Shown here: piece by piece, positions 18,701 to 27,236 of the stretch
Numbering within the stretch: position 1 is the first letter of the stretch
Layout: each line of letters opens with the position of its first letter
DNA from: ATM1 sp003577165
GTDB lineage: Bacteria > Armatimonadota > Fimbriimonadia > Fimbriimonadales > ATM1
NCBI GenBank assembly: GCA_030263715.1
Contig: SZPM01000005.1
Location: 62,001-126,000 of the forward strand
Direction: 5' to 3'
DNA: 64,000 bases
Notes under the pieces: generated by a model
Told to the model about the DNA's origin: nothing
What the model saw: the letters and a program-made list of their open reading frames with translations, nothing else
Database searches by the model: none
Position numbers and translations under genes: made by a program

Positions 18701-18778
18701 TATATGCTCCAAATTACGGCAGAAACCACGGATGGTCAAAGGGCGAGAACCACGTCGCCGATTACGGTAACGCGATAA
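15704..18778 (+). CDS. Secreted subtilisin-like serine protease (S8) with long C-terminal sorting/Ig region
   Basis: About 1024 residues. Three ATGs occur in tandem at 15698, 15701 and 15704; the third is chosen because AGGAGG at 15692-15697 then has a sensible distance. A signal peptide (to about residue 24) is followed by an inhibitor-I9-like prodomain (GEIIVRMSPGTTLPQAQALA). The S8 domain has Asp156 (VVDLDD), His202 (SHGTMTAS), the oxyanion Asn (AASGNSRP) and Ser380 (GGGTSYACPTAVGAAALL), so the triad is complete. Beyond about 440 are Ig-like and duplicated GWN-type modules. The last about 95 residues (VRIAGGSRAGGQFTINYSV...GVYMLQITAETTDG) match the FlgD-type Ig domain. The last third is homologous to that of the next gene. 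Confidence 0.88.
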   Translation: MRALKLWLAGIALAVSMAVGAFAADTDFPYVKGEIIVRMSPGTTLPQAQALANQYGLVIVRPLRTPGMYLLRLPDPNVANERTLSQERLDALRGDVRVQHAILNHYAQKYQVPNDPLWSTTAELSEGQWNLRQIGLPGPSGAWAVHKGLDGVFVVDLDDNFYMEHPDFRDAANNSRFFSGYNAYDGSDDPRPDFPIGTGFSHGTMTASVIIAGTDNGIGMAGVTWEGVKLIPVRIATPSGSLPFALIYDGYQWVIDWLDEPSNPRIIAQNMSYGAGFPDDTSDLLLQKIADRGVVLFAASGNSRPFPAGWPASFAQVTSVAATKWVSAALEKGFPTSYSSPGSPDGLRKVDIAAPSADTIGVWELIYDPLLYDPNGGGTSYACPTAVGAAALLHSAGMASFEIVPTLKLTAVVAPGDPVPNLDTGYGEIDVASAMTFIVPSVKGIKPNQNSTFPYQTVNFEFRLFKVSVAAPAPVVEIARADGSYGPVAIPSSNWTITPDPILPNVSWLRGYARLIDGGGISEGDWKIICTGEATGPTDGVEISGEILVTIRHHVVPAGVNMISLPYSIDGESSPPGGRKPETIFPVGFELFRWIPSIDLLGNPTGSYAQYSEFGANTQDAGFTPSSFESFQQLPGGVDVPLNGPYGVGWWLKAPSDAVLDVELGPEPGVEGYKIKLKPGWNQVGDPFEFFVDWNACLITEIPSGRVLTLAQAISERIVKPQIFRYELTLGGSKEYTWRSAPGGQFVPFESHWIYAIEECWVSVPPTEAPERSRANNSTHIRGDGWAYSLTATSGGTSDSNNVFGTTRGLNELFDVVPEPPAALGSVSLWFTARTTEQALTQELRELSGGKEVWTFSVRPPKPNEDVTVTWREVQSPNRRLRMTLRDMATGRTVSMQTNGSYRFTADEQMTPRSFTVTVLPDAVGRLVVSGVRIAGGSRAGGQFTINYSVNVESTVSLRIVGAGGKVIADLGSASRSPGTQSVTWNGRDSRGAAVAPGVYMLQITAETTDGQRARTTSPITVTR

Positions 18779-18797
18779 GGAAGTAGGTGTAAAGACA

Positions 18798-21521
18798 ATG
18801 GTGAGAAGATTCGGCACAGTTGTCGCTGCGGTCGGGGCCCTTGGGCTTGTTTCCGCGGCAAAGGCGCAGCCAGGTTGGGACGTCTGTTTCGACCCCACGA
18901 ACACGCAGCCGATCTCGGTCGACTGGAATATGGCGGCGGTTGGAAACGCCATTCTGGTGTTCGGCTTGGGTGTGGCAGGAACCGTCACATGGGGGCCTAC
19001 GAGTCCGTGCGGCGTCCCGCCGGGAAACGACGCTCAGAACGTCCCCGGCTACCTGATGATCCGAAACGGATCGACCGGATCCGCCCTCGATGGCAGCGAC
19101 CAGAACTGCGCGATCACGATGGGCGCGCCCTGGGCAGGGAACAACTGGAGTTACGCCACGATCCGGGTGATCGACGACCAGGGCGACACCGAGGATACGA
19201 AGTGGGGAGCGGACGGCTTTGACCTCGTCGTCGTCAACGCGTCCTTCCGCAGGCTCACAGCGATTGCCGACGGGGGGGGCGGCGTCACCGCGACGCTGCT
19301 CGCACAGTCGGTCGGAGATGCGATTCGATTCCAATGGGACCTTACGAACACGAATGCGACCCCCGTCCAGGTCGGACTGAGGCACGCGTCATGGCTTGGA
19401 ATGCTGAATTTCGTCGGCGGAGCATCCGGTTGGAACGGTAATGCCTACGTCCAGACGCCGACCGGGCGCCCGATCGTCATACAGAGCCGCTACACTCGCG
19501 CCACCAACCCCCTGACGTATCCCAAGTTCATCGACATTAGTTTCCGACAATCGCTGCCCTATCCGGGATTGCGAATTCCGACGGGGCCGGACCCACTCCG
19601 GCTTCCGGACCAGACGCAGTCGGATGAGCTTGTCGTCGGCGAATTTAACTTCGCGATGGGTGGAACATGGACTTCGACAGTTCTGCCCGACGCCTTGATC
19701 AATAACACGGCGTTCTGTCTGTTCTACAATCCTGTGAGTGTCGCAGCCGGTGGCACGCGGCGAATCGTCTACTACGTCTCGGTCCCCTGGGCAGAGCACG
19801 ACCTGAACCTCGGTGTTGACGGCGACACGGCAATCGCGCTCGAAACGCCGCCAATGATCGCGTGGGACAACCCTTCCAACTCGCTCGATCCGAACCCGTT
19901 CGAAGTCGTCCTCTGGGTCGACAACCAGTACGGCCGCATCAACGAGGAGCAGGAAGTCACGAACGTCAACTGCACGATTCAGCTGCCGCCAGGCGTCGAA
20001 CTCATCCCGGGCGAGCAGGTCACGAAAGTCATCGCGAGCATTCCGCCTCGTGGCGTGCACCGGTTATCGTGGTTCTGTGAGACGGATGGAACTGTCGCCG
20101 GCCCTGTGCCGATACGCGTCACAGTGACACCGAACCCAGGACGGACGAAGACGATCGAGTCGATACTGCACATCGCGGCGAGCCCGCAGGTGAGCCTGGT
20201 CACCGGCCCGCAACTAATCGGGATGCCGTGGCAACTCGCGAATGCGAACTGGGCGGTTGCTCTCGGGCTGTCGACCCCGGCGGACTTCACGGCCTTCAAC
20301 TGGGACGTCGTCACGCAAAGTTACGTGACGTCTACGACTGCGGCTCGCGGTCGAGGAACTTGGATTCTCGCCACGAACGACTTCCCGGCTCAGCCGCTCA
20401 CAGGCGCTACGAGCGCGGGCGGCGAGATCAACGGAAACTTCCCGTTCCTAATTCGGCGCGGCTGGAACCTCGTCGCAAACCCGTATCTGTATAGCGTCCA
20501 GTTGAACACGCTGAACGCGATCAGCAGCGGCGACCCGACGGAAGTCCTGACTTGGACGGAACTCACGCAACGTGGGTGGATTCGAGGCACCGTGTTCCGA
20601 TACGACACGAACTTGTCCGACTACACGTTCTCGTCGGACTCCTCTCAGTTGATTCCGCCCGGCGTTGGGTACTGGATCTACGCGAACATCTCGCAGCCGA
20701 TGACTCTCTACTGGCCCCCGATCTTCCTTCGCGGCCTGCCCGGGTCCCCAAGATCTGCTGACGATTGGCGCGTGACGACCGACAGGAAGTGGAGACTTCA
20801 GTTGGTGGTTCGCGGTGAAGGCGAACAGGACGTGAGCAACTACGTTGGTGTTGCGCCGTCCGTCGGCGAAGCCGATAACCTGTCCGCTCCGGAACCGCCG
20901 GCTCGTCCGGGAAGCGCGATGAGATTCGGACTCGTCCGCCAACCGAACGGCGACGATCCGATCAACTGGACGCAGGACATTCGCGAGGCGAGACCGACGC
21001 TCACGTTCAACGCCCAGTTCATGTCCACGAAGCCCGGAACGTACTCGATCACGTGGCCGAACATTTCGCAATTGCCGCGAAACGTCCGAGTCCGCTTGGT
21101 CGACAAGCAGAACGGGCAGACGCGAGACATGAGGCAGAACTCGGCTTACACCTTCACGGTGACGGAGCCCATCGCCCGCAACTTCGACGTCATCATCGAA
21201 CCGGGTTCGGTATCCCGACCCGTGATCGGCAACGTCACAATTACGTCGCCGACCAGAGATCGCAACGCGCCCATCACGATCCAGTACGGCCTGTCGGCCG
21301 CGGCGGAAGTGTCGGTGCGCATTCTCGGCACCAACGGACGCGAGGTGTACACCATCTCGCGCGGAAGGGCTGAGAACCCGGGCGTCAATACCGCGACCTG
21401 GCTGAAGCGCGACAATCAGGGGCGCGCAGTCGCCCCCGGCAACTACATGGTGGAAATCGTGGCGCAGACGGCTGAGGGTCAACGCGTTCGCGTGACCCGG
21501 CCGGTGGTGGTCGTCCGGTAA
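18798..21521 (+). CDS. Large exported surface protein with FlgD-like C-terminus
   Basis: 907 residues with a clear signal peptide (cleavage after SAAKA, residue about 22). Residues 25-450 are strand-rich and unrecognised, with a cysteine pair near the start and a putative Ig-like stretch (EVVLWVDNQYGRINEEQEV). From about 460 it carries the GWNLVANPYLYSV...VFRYDTN...GVGYWIYAN module, then a segment beginning WRLQLVVRGEGEQDVSNYVG, and an Ig-like tail (NVTITSPTRDRNAPITIQY...VAPGNYMVEIVAQTAEG). These line up along their length with the protease encoded just upstream. A G8 run at 19272-19279 encodes Gly in frame. It is probably surface-attached or secreted; no catalytic motif is seen. Confidence 0.7.
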   Translation: MVRRFGTVVAAVGALGLVSAAKAQPGWDVCFDPTNTQPISVDWNMAAVGNAILVFGLGVAGTVTWGPTSPCGVPPGNDAQNVPGYLMIRNGSTGSALDGSDQNCAITMGAPWAGNNWSYATIRVIDDQGDTEDTKWGADGFDLVVVNASFRRLTAIADGGGGVTATLLAQSVGDAIRFQWDLTNTNATPVQVGLRHASWLGMLNFVGGASGWNGNAYVQTPTGRPIVIQSRYTRATNPLTYPKFIDISFRQSLPYPGLRIPTGPDPLRLPDQTQSDELVVGEFNFAMGGTWTSTVLPDALINNTAFCLFYNPVSVAAGGTRRIVYYVSVPWAEHDLNLGVDGDTAIALETPPMIAWDNPSNSLDPNPFEVVLWVDNQYGRINEEQEVTNVNCTIQLPPGVELIPGEQVTKVIASIPPRGVHRLSWFCETDGTVAGPVPIRVTVTPNPGRTKTIESILHIAASPQVSLVTGPQLIGMPWQLANANWAVALGLSTPADFTAFNWDVVTQSYVTSTTAARGRGTWILATNDFPAQPLTGATSAGGEINGNFPFLIRRGWNLVANPYLYSVQLNTLNAISSGDPTEVLTWTELTQRGWIRGTVFRYDTNLSDYTFSSDSSQLIPPGVGYWIYANISQPMTLYWPPIFLRGLPGSPRSADDWRVTTDRKWRLQLVVRGEGEQDVSNYVGVAPSVGEADNLSAPEPPARPGSAMRFGLVRQPNGDDPINWTQDIREARPTLTFNAQFMSTKPGTYSITWPNISQLPRNVRVRLVDKQNGQTRDMRQNSAYTFTVTEPIARNFDVIIEPGSVSRPVIGNVTITSPTRDRNAPITIQYGLSAAAEVSVRILGTNGREVYTISRGRAENPGVNTATWLKRDNQGRAVAPGNYMVEIVAQTAEGQRVRVTRPVVVVR

Positions 21522-21532
21522 TCAGGACTCGT

Positions 21533-22156
21533 ATGCGCCGCAACGTCGGCACGCGAGCAAACGGCCTGGGCAAGGTGCTTTCGATCCTTGCCCTGGCCGT
21601 TGCCCTTTTGCCGCTACCCGCGCAAACGAAGAAGAGCCTGGTGATCTTCCCCGTCGGGTTGGGTGAAGCCGCGCTCAGCACGGATGCCTACAACTTCGAA
21701 ACGACTGGGACGACGGCTCTTCTCGCAGCCGCGAACGCAACCGAAAAGTTCTATCTGATCTCGTACTCCCGCACACACGCGGGAATCAAGCGTGCACTCG
21801 CAGAGGGCACCATCCAGGCGGCAATGCTATTGCCGCCGTTCACGGGGAAGGTCAACAACCGTTATCGCTCCGTGGTGCTTGGCTCGCTCTTGCGAGCCGA
21901 CTTCGCCGTCGCCGCCGCTGTAGACTCGTACCGCTACGACGCGGAATCGAAGACCGTGAAGCTGTCGGCGATGCTCGAGGCCTATGACGTGAAGGGCGCC
22001 CGGCTCGTGGGCTCCTTTGCAACAAGCGTCGAGGCGGCCGGAGAGAACGAGTCCGCCGCTGCCGCGGCAGCCTGGAAGAAATTTGTCGACTTTTCGTTCC
22101 CTCAAGCCGTCGAAAAACTGATGGCCCCCCCAAAGCCGCCGTCTGGAGGTAACTGA
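21533..22156 (+). CDS. Small exported protein of the same cluster, function unknown
   Basis: 207 residues. A signal peptide (LSILALAVALLPLPAQT) precedes a compact alpha/beta region: KSLVIFPVGLGEA, TTALLAAANATEKFYLISYSRTHAGIKRALAEG, SVVLGSLLRADFAVAAAVDSYRYD and KTVKLSAMLEAYDVKGARLVGSF. The order of elements (opening strand, a helix followed by YLISYSR, then GSLLRADFAVAA with D at its end) recalls the CsgG/DUF4136-like domain of the first gene of the cluster, but similarity is weak. It ends with PPKPPSGGN. Start 11 nt after the preceding stop; its own stop overlaps the next ATG. Confidence 0.55.
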   Translation: MRRNVGTRANGLGKVLSILALAVALLPLPAQTKKSLVIFPVGLGEAALSTDAYNFETTGTTALLAAANATEKFYLISYSRTHAGIKRALAEGTIQAAMLLPPFTGKVNNRYRSVVLGSLLRADFAVAAAVDSYRYDAESKTVKLSAMLEAYDVKGARLVGSFATSVEAAGENESAAAAAAWKKFVDFSFPQAVEKLMAPPKPPSGGN

Positions 22157-24084
22157 TGTTGCTCCGGTTCTGGACGCTGGCGATCTGCATGTCCGCAAGC
22201 GCGCTCGCATTCTGCGCAGGCTCGATTAAGTTGACGGCCCACCCGGCGATCTCGATCGCGGACGGCTACTCGACCGTCACCATCACGGCGGACGTGCGAA
22301 CCTCAAGCGGTCAGGTGCCCTCGGACGGAACGCTCGTGCGCTTCACGACCAGCGCCGGCACCTTTCGCCAACAGGACGTGCAGACGACTTCGGGTACCGC
22401 GCGTGCAGTGCTCGTCGCGCCGACGATTCCGGGCGTAGCGAAAGTCACGGCTTCCGCGACAGGCGTCGGGATCATCAATTCCATCGACATCGAATTCGTC
22501 AAGGACCGAGCGACGCTCGCATCACTTAATCAGTACATCGAAATCGACAGCCCCGAGTACCTCGCGTATTTCCCTGAGATCGACACTCTGTCGGCATCCG
22601 GCGAGACGGAACTTCCAAAGATCCGATTCAAAGACATCACGATCGAAGCGAAGGACCTCCAAGTGAACGTCTCCACGATGGTGGTGATCGCAACCGATGC
22701 GAACCTCCGAGTGGGCGAGAAGACTCTCGAATGCAGACGGCTCCGGTACTTGCTCAACCGGCGGCGAGGCAGCGCGATTGCAGTCATAGACGGCCGCGCT
22801 GGATACTACGTGCTCACCGCAGCAGAAGGAACTCTGTCGGATAACGGCATGCCGGCAAACGAGTACGAGTTTGCAGACATCGGCGTCGCCTCGTCGAGCG
22901 TGCACGCCAACCGAGCCGTTATCTTCCCGCATCGCGAAGTGCAGTTCCATCAAGCGGAACTGTACGTTGGGGACACGAAGGTGTTGGGTATGCCGCTCTA
23001 CGCGATTCGCCCTCACTCCGATTCCGGGATCATCGGCGACCAGATCGTCAGTTTTCAGAACGACGCACTCGTTCTGAACTACCCCTACTACGTGCGCCTT
23101 TCGCCGAGTTTCAAAAGCGTGTTGAGGCTTCGAAGCGGTCAGGATTACGGGAGGGGGGCGACGGCGAGTTCGGGTCTCTTCATGGAGTGGGAGAACAGTT
23201 ACATGAAGGGCGACACCATGGAGGGGAGTTTCACTCTCACCGGCATCGGCCGGGACGACATGGGGATCAATTGGCGCCACACGCAACGCTTCGATGATCG
23301 AACATCTGCAAATGCGAGCATTGATTTTCCAGGTTTCAGAACGTTGTATGGAGCGCTGACTTTGAGCCGCGCCTTCGAAGGGTTCAACATGGCGCTAAGC
23401 GGGACGAGCAGCCGATCCCTTCGCGGGACGCCGTATGAAACCCAGCGACTCGACTTCAGCGTCACGACCAACATGCAGAGACTCGGCGATCTGCCCCTGA
23501 GTTACACGGTTGGACTCACCGCGAACTCGTCGCATGTCGTTTACGGGCCCACGACGAGCGATCAGGAAGGCGCGGGACTTCGCACGCAGTTCGTCCTCAC
23601 GCCGCAGCCACTCTGGACTGGCGCGAACTTGACCGCGTCGGCTACGCTGTCGAGGCTCTGGGGCAAAAACGCCGGTGATGACATCGGCGTCATCGGAACG
23701 CTTGGTGTTGCGACGCCACTCGGCCCCAACAGCAGCCTTCGAGTGTCGTACGACTACACGGATGACAGCTTCATGTCTTCCTTCATGGGCAAGCACCGAG
23801 TCTCGGGGACTTACTACCTCGATGCTGGTAATGTCAGCCTGAGCCTCTTTGGCGGCACGAGCCTGGACATTGACAGCACGACTGCGTTTGTGGACGGATA
23901 CTGGCGAATCAGTTCCTTATGGCGAGTGGGCGGCTCTTTCACGCTCGATGAGTACTTGGGAATTCAGTATCGCGACACCACCATGTTCCTCGGCTACAGG
24001 CTCGGCACTCGAGAAATCGGAGTTACTTACTCCCTCGACCGACAGAAGTTCGGGTTCCAGTTGTTGAATGTTCCTATCCGTTAG
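22156..24084 (+). CDS. Outer-membrane OstA/LptD-like barrel with N-terminal invasin-type Ig domain
   Basis: 642 residues. A signal peptide (to about 22) precedes an Ig-like domain of the Big_1/invasin type (TAHPAISIADGYSTVTITADVR...SDGTLVRFTTSAGTF...GTARAVLVAPTIPG). Residues about 155-275 have OstA-like strands (KDITIEAKDLQVNVSTMVVIATDANLRVGEKTLECRRLRY). PLYAIRPHSDSG and YPYYVRLSPSFKSVLRLRSGQDYGRG then match the LptD barrel entry, followed by about 16 amphipathic strands. It ends LNVPIR, not in the usual terminal Phe. LptD inserts LPS at the outer membrane; here the ligand is unknown and other lptD copies may exist. ATG overlaps the previous TGA. Confidence 0.65.
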   Translation: MLLRFWTLAICMSASALAFCAGSIKLTAHPAISIADGYSTVTITADVRTSSGQVPSDGTLVRFTTSAGTFRQQDVQTTSGTARAVLVAPTIPGVAKVTASATGVGIINSIDIEFVKDRATLASLNQYIEIDSPEYLAYFPEIDTLSASGETELPKIRFKDITIEAKDLQVNVSTMVVIATDANLRVGEKTLECRRLRYLLNRRRGSAIAVIDGRAGYYVLTAAEGTLSDNGMPANEYEFADIGVASSSVHANRAVIFPHREVQFHQAELYVGDTKVLGMPLYAIRPHSDSGIIGDQIVSFQNDALVLNYPYYVRLSPSFKSVLRLRSGQDYGRGATASSGLFMEWENSYMKGDTMEGSFTLTGIGRDDMGINWRHTQRFDDRTSANASIDFPGFRTLYGALTLSRAFEGFNMALSGTSSRSLRGTPYETQRLDFSVTTNMQRLGDLPLSYTVGLTANSSHVVYGPTTSDQEGAGLRTQFVLTPQPLWTGANLTASATLSRLWGKNAGDDIGVIGTLGVATPLGPNSSLRVSYDYTDDSFMSSFMGKHRVSGTYYLDAGNVSLSLFGGTSLDIDSTTAFVDGYWRISSLWRVGGSFTLDEYLGIQYRDTTMFLGYRLGTREIGVTYSLDRQKFGFQLLNVPIR

Positions 24085-25801
24085 CCTCGCGGCTGCGAGC
24101 GCGGCCGGCGGGTTCGGACAGTTCGCGTTTACACACGTCCACAATCTCCACACGATGGAAGTTGGGCCGACTTACTTCCGGCCATTCGCCGAGGGGGGGG
24201 TGGCCATTCGGTTCGGCACGGAGACGAAGGACGTCAGTTTCCAGGGCGTGTCGCGCTATTTCAAAGCGATCTCGATGCGCCCGGCGCCCGGTTCGCCCAT
24301 TCGACTCGCCTACGAAGCCACCGGACTCGGCTTCTCCGTGGAGTGCCGAGACGGGCTCACATTGACTGGTTCGGGAGTCGGACCGCCGACTCTGACCTGG
24401 GCGGATGCGAGCGTGCGTCCGGGGTTGCCGACGCCGGACGTGAAGTGGGTCGTGCTCACCTGGCCAGACAAGCGCCCTCCGATCTTCGTCGGATTCGCCA
24501 CCCGGCCGTGCGGGCTGATCGCGGAGAGGACCGACGGCGGATTTCGCGTGAAGACGACGAAGCCCTACGTAGGCTGGGCGCGAATTCGGACGCCCTACGG
24601 AAACGACTCCCTGTCGGTGAACGGTGCGGCGGCGCTTGGCCAAGTGGCGCAGCAGGTTTCGTCCATCGCAGAACGACTCCTGAGGCCCGCGCCGAAAGTG
24701 CAGAGCGTCGAGACGGTCGTGGACTCGAACGGCATCACCGCGACCTGGACTTTCGACACCGAATTCGCCGTCATCCCGGAGGTTGCGTTCCGCGCTTCAT
24801 CGTCCGGCCTGCTCAAGGTCGCTTCGCCTTACAAGCGGGCGACACTTGGGGGGGGCACTGGGTTGCGGATGAGCCTTGAGAAGAAACTGACGCTGCGATT
24901 TCTGTGCAGGCCTCTGTACCCCGGACTTGCTCTCGTCTGGAACGGCGAAGATCCGTTTCGACCTGGAACCGTGGCCTATGCCGACGCGGAGTCCGTGTGC
25001 GATGCCGCGCTTTCCGTTTTGCTGGGACAGGCCGACGATTTGACGATCCGCGCCCTTACAGACGCGCACGATGAATTTCTGTCAGATGCCCCGCGCACAC
25101 AGGAGCCCGTCACGAAACTCACGTTGTTCTGCGCGCGGGACGGGAGCGGCGCGTCGCTCGCGGCTTCCCACGCGCTCGGATCCATGGCTCGCGAGGGAAG
25201 TGACGGCGAGTTGGCCGGATTGCTGGCGTCCATAGACTGGGTGTCTTGGTTGCCGATCGGCAAAGACGACGCGGAGCGCAAACAGACAGCTGCGATCCTC
25301 GCAATTGCCGGCGCGATCAGCGGCGACGAGCAGAGTCGCCTTCTCGCTGCGATGGCGAACGCCGCAGGGGCTGCAGACGTTTTGGGCGAGTTGCGAAGTT
25401 GGGTTTATCCGAGGCTGGCGACGCTTCAGGCGAAGCCGCCGGAGTGGTGGGCCAGCATCGCTTCACCCGTGCGCTTGCTCTCGCCCGACGCGACCTTCGT
25501 TCCCCTCGCCGACGGAGCGGAACTGTCGGGGTTGAGCCCGTTCGGCAAGGAGAGCGTGGTTCGTCTCGTGCTGCCGGATGGCGCGACCGTGTCGCCGATT
25601 TCGAACATCGCGTCTGTGGAGCGCATCGCAGCCGAAGGGGATGTGCGAATCGCGACTTGGAAAGTGTCGCCTGTCGAGGCGGGGATGTGGAAACTCAGGA
25701 TCCGGCTCGCGCCCGGGGGGGCGGTGCCGAAGGCCGCGCGAGGTCCTCGTTATAGTGAAGGCCGACGTTCTCCTTCCGGTCTCTTGCTGATCGCGCGATG
25801 A
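24068..25801 (+). CDS. Exported protein of unknown function, last gene of the envelope cluster
   Basis: 577 residues, signal-peptide-like N-terminus (MFLSVSLAAASAAGGFG). It has a strand-rich first half and an alpha-helical middle (residues about 330-455, with LLGQADDLTIRALTDAHDEFL and ERKQTAAILAIAGAISGDEQSRLLAAMANAAGAADVLG), then a final strand domain. I do not recognise the family. It overlaps the barrel gene by 17 nt. Its last 35 codons overlap nadB head-to-tail. The reading frame there depends on a G7 run at 25715-25721: one G fewer would give the alternative ending REVLVIVKADVLLPVSC, which looks more like a protein end than the current RGPRYSEGRRSPSGLLLIAR. Two G8 runs lie earlier in the gene, at 24193 and 24848. 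Confidence 0.6.
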   Translation: MFLSVSLAAASAAGGFGQFAFTHVHNLHTMEVGPTYFRPFAEGGVAIRFGTETKDVSFQGVSRYFKAISMRPAPGSPIRLAYEATGLGFSVECRDGLTLTGSGVGPPTLTWADASVRPGLPTPDVKWVVLTWPDKRPPIFVGFATRPCGLIAERTDGGFRVKTTKPYVGWARIRTPYGNDSLSVNGAAALGQVAQQVSSIAERLLRPAPKVQSVETVVDSNGITATWTFDTEFAVIPEVAFRASSSGLLKVASPYKRATLGGGTGLRMSLEKKLTLRFLCRPLYPGLALVWNGEDPFRPGTVAYADAESVCDAALSVLLGQADDLTIRALTDAHDEFLSDAPRTQEPVTKLTLFCARDGSGASLAASHALGSMAREGSDGELAGLLASIDWVSWLPIGKDDAERKQTAAILAIAGAISGDEQSRLLAAMANAAGAADVLGELRSWVYPRLATLQAKPPEWWASIASPVRLLSPDATFVPLADGAELSGLSPFGKESVVRLVLPDGATVSPISNIASVERIAAEGDVRIATWKVSPVEAGMWKLRIRLAPGGAVPKAARGPRYSEGRRSPSGLLLIAR

Positions 25802-27236
25802 TCGAACCGCAGATGAGAAGGTTGCGCGCCTGGGCGCCCGTGACGTAGAAATCGCTTTCCGGCTGAACGGAGTCACGCAAATCCTCGATCTCCTCGACCG
25901 CGAAACGGAGGCCGCGATTGCGGCGCACGATTCCGACGTTCTCCCACATTAGCCGCTTAAGGCGACGCACCACTCCTGACACTTCGAGCCGAGAGACGAC
26001 GGGAACGCTCGAAGGATGTGGCTCTCCCCTCTGTGGGTCTCGCTTGTGGGTCGTCGCATGGTCTGCGGCGGACAGGCCGAAAACCAGGGCTTCGAGGAGG
26101 CTGTTGCTGGCAAGGCGGTTCGCTCCGTGCACGCCTGTGCAGGCCACTTCTCCCGCGGCGTAGAGGCCGGGAATCGAGGCTTCTCCGTCGAGATTCGTGA
26201 CGACGCCGCCACACTGATAGTGGGCTGCGGGAACGACCGGGATCGGGTCGCGGTGCACGTCGATGCCGAGTTCCTTGAGTTTCCGCGTGACCGTAGGGAA
26301 TCTTTTGTCGACGTGATCCTTCGGCATGTGAGTCATGTCGAGGTGGACGAACGGCACGCCTTCCTTCAGGATTTCCGCATGAATCGCGCGAGCGACGACG
26401 TCTCTCGGCGCGAGTTCCGCGTCGGGATGGTAGTCGAACATGAACCGTCGCCCATGTATCGTTCGCAGGATCGCTCCCTCGCCGCGAATCGCCTCCGTGA
26501 TTAAGAAGCCGCGGTGTCTGCGGCTGTAGAGAGTCGTCGGGTGGAACTGTATGAACTCCATGTTCTCGATCTTCGCTCCGACGGCGTTTGCGAGGGCGAC
26601 GCCGTCACCCGTCGCGATTTCCGGGTTCGTCGTGAACCGATAAACCTGGCAGCAGCTGCCCGTGGCGAGCATCGTGGATCCTGCGGCGGCGATGTAGGGC
26701 TCTCGATCTTTCGGTCGCAGGAGCGCGCCAACGCACCGATCGTTAGAGATGCAGAGCGCGTCCGCGAAGGCGAATTCTTGGATCTGAATGGAAGGATGTT
26801 TGACCAGGGCTTCCGAGAGCGCGCGTTCGATCTCCCATCCTGAGCGGTCGGCGCTGTGCACGATTCTGTGCCTGCTGTGCCCCCCCTCCAGGCCAAGTTT
26901 CAGTTTGGGCAGGCCGTTCGCTCGGTCCATATCGAATTGCGCGCCGACGGAGATGAGCCACTCCAGGCTCGGCCTCGCGTTTTTCACGAGGAAGCGAACC
27001 GCTTCGACATCGCAGAGACCTGCGCCGGCTTTGAGAGTGTCCTCTTCGTGAAGCTCCCACGAGTCGTCCTCGCCGACGGCGGCCGCGACTCCGCCCTGCG
27101 CCCACTGCGTGTTCGTGTCGGCGATCGAAGACTTCGTGACAATGAGTACCCTGCCGTGATCGGCGCAGCGCAGAGCAAAGGAAAGTCCCGCGATTCCGCT
27201 CCCTATGACGACAAAGTCGTATTCCTTCGTTTTCAT
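25695..27236 (-). CDS. nadB: L-aspartate oxidase
   Basis: FAD enzyme oxidising aspartate to iminoaspartate, first step of de novo NAD synthesis. The N-terminal dinucleotide fold VVIGSGIAGLSFALRCAD is followed by NTQWAQGGVAAAVG and RHRIVHSADRSGWEIE. The active-site region LAPRDVVARAIHAEI and the FAD-binding YAAGEVACTGVHGANRLASNSLLEALVFG complete the family set. 513 residues is normal; the helical C-terminal domain is present. The ATG overlaps the rex stop, so rex-nadB is one operon. Rex senses NADH/NAD, which makes autoregulated control of NAD synthesis plausible. The 3' end runs about 107 nt into the opposite gene. Confidence 0.95.
   Translation of the reverse strand: MKTKEYDFVVIGSGIAGLSFALRCADHGRVLIVTKSSIADTNTQWAQGGVAAAVGEDDSWELHEEDTLKAGAGLCDVEAVRFLVKNARPSLEWLISVGAQFDMDRANGLPKLKLGLEGGHSRHRIVHSADRSGWEIERALSEALVKHPSIQIQEFAFADALCISNDRCVGALLRPKDREPYIAAAGSTMLATGSCCQVYRFTTNPEIATGDGVALANAVGAKIENMEFIQFHPTTLYSRRHRGFLITEAIRGEGAILRTIHGRRFMFDYHPDAELAPRDVVARAIHAEILKEGVPFVHLDMTHMPKDHVDKRFPTVTRKLKELGIDVHRDPIPVVPAAHYQCGGVVTNLDGEASIPGLYAAGEVACTGVHGANRLASNSLLEALVFGLSAADHATTHKRDPQRGEPHPSSVPVVSRLEVSGVVRRLKRLMWENVGIVRRNRGLRFAVEEIEDLRDSVQPESDFYVTGAQARNLLICGSIIARSARDRKENVGLHYNEDLARPSAPPPRARAGS

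Noticed and set aside
17246..18988. Long antisense frame (580 codons) opposite the subtilase
   Set aside because: Shadow of the protease gene: third-position GC bias keeps the opposite frame open, and the product has no domain pattern, only Arg-rich sequence.
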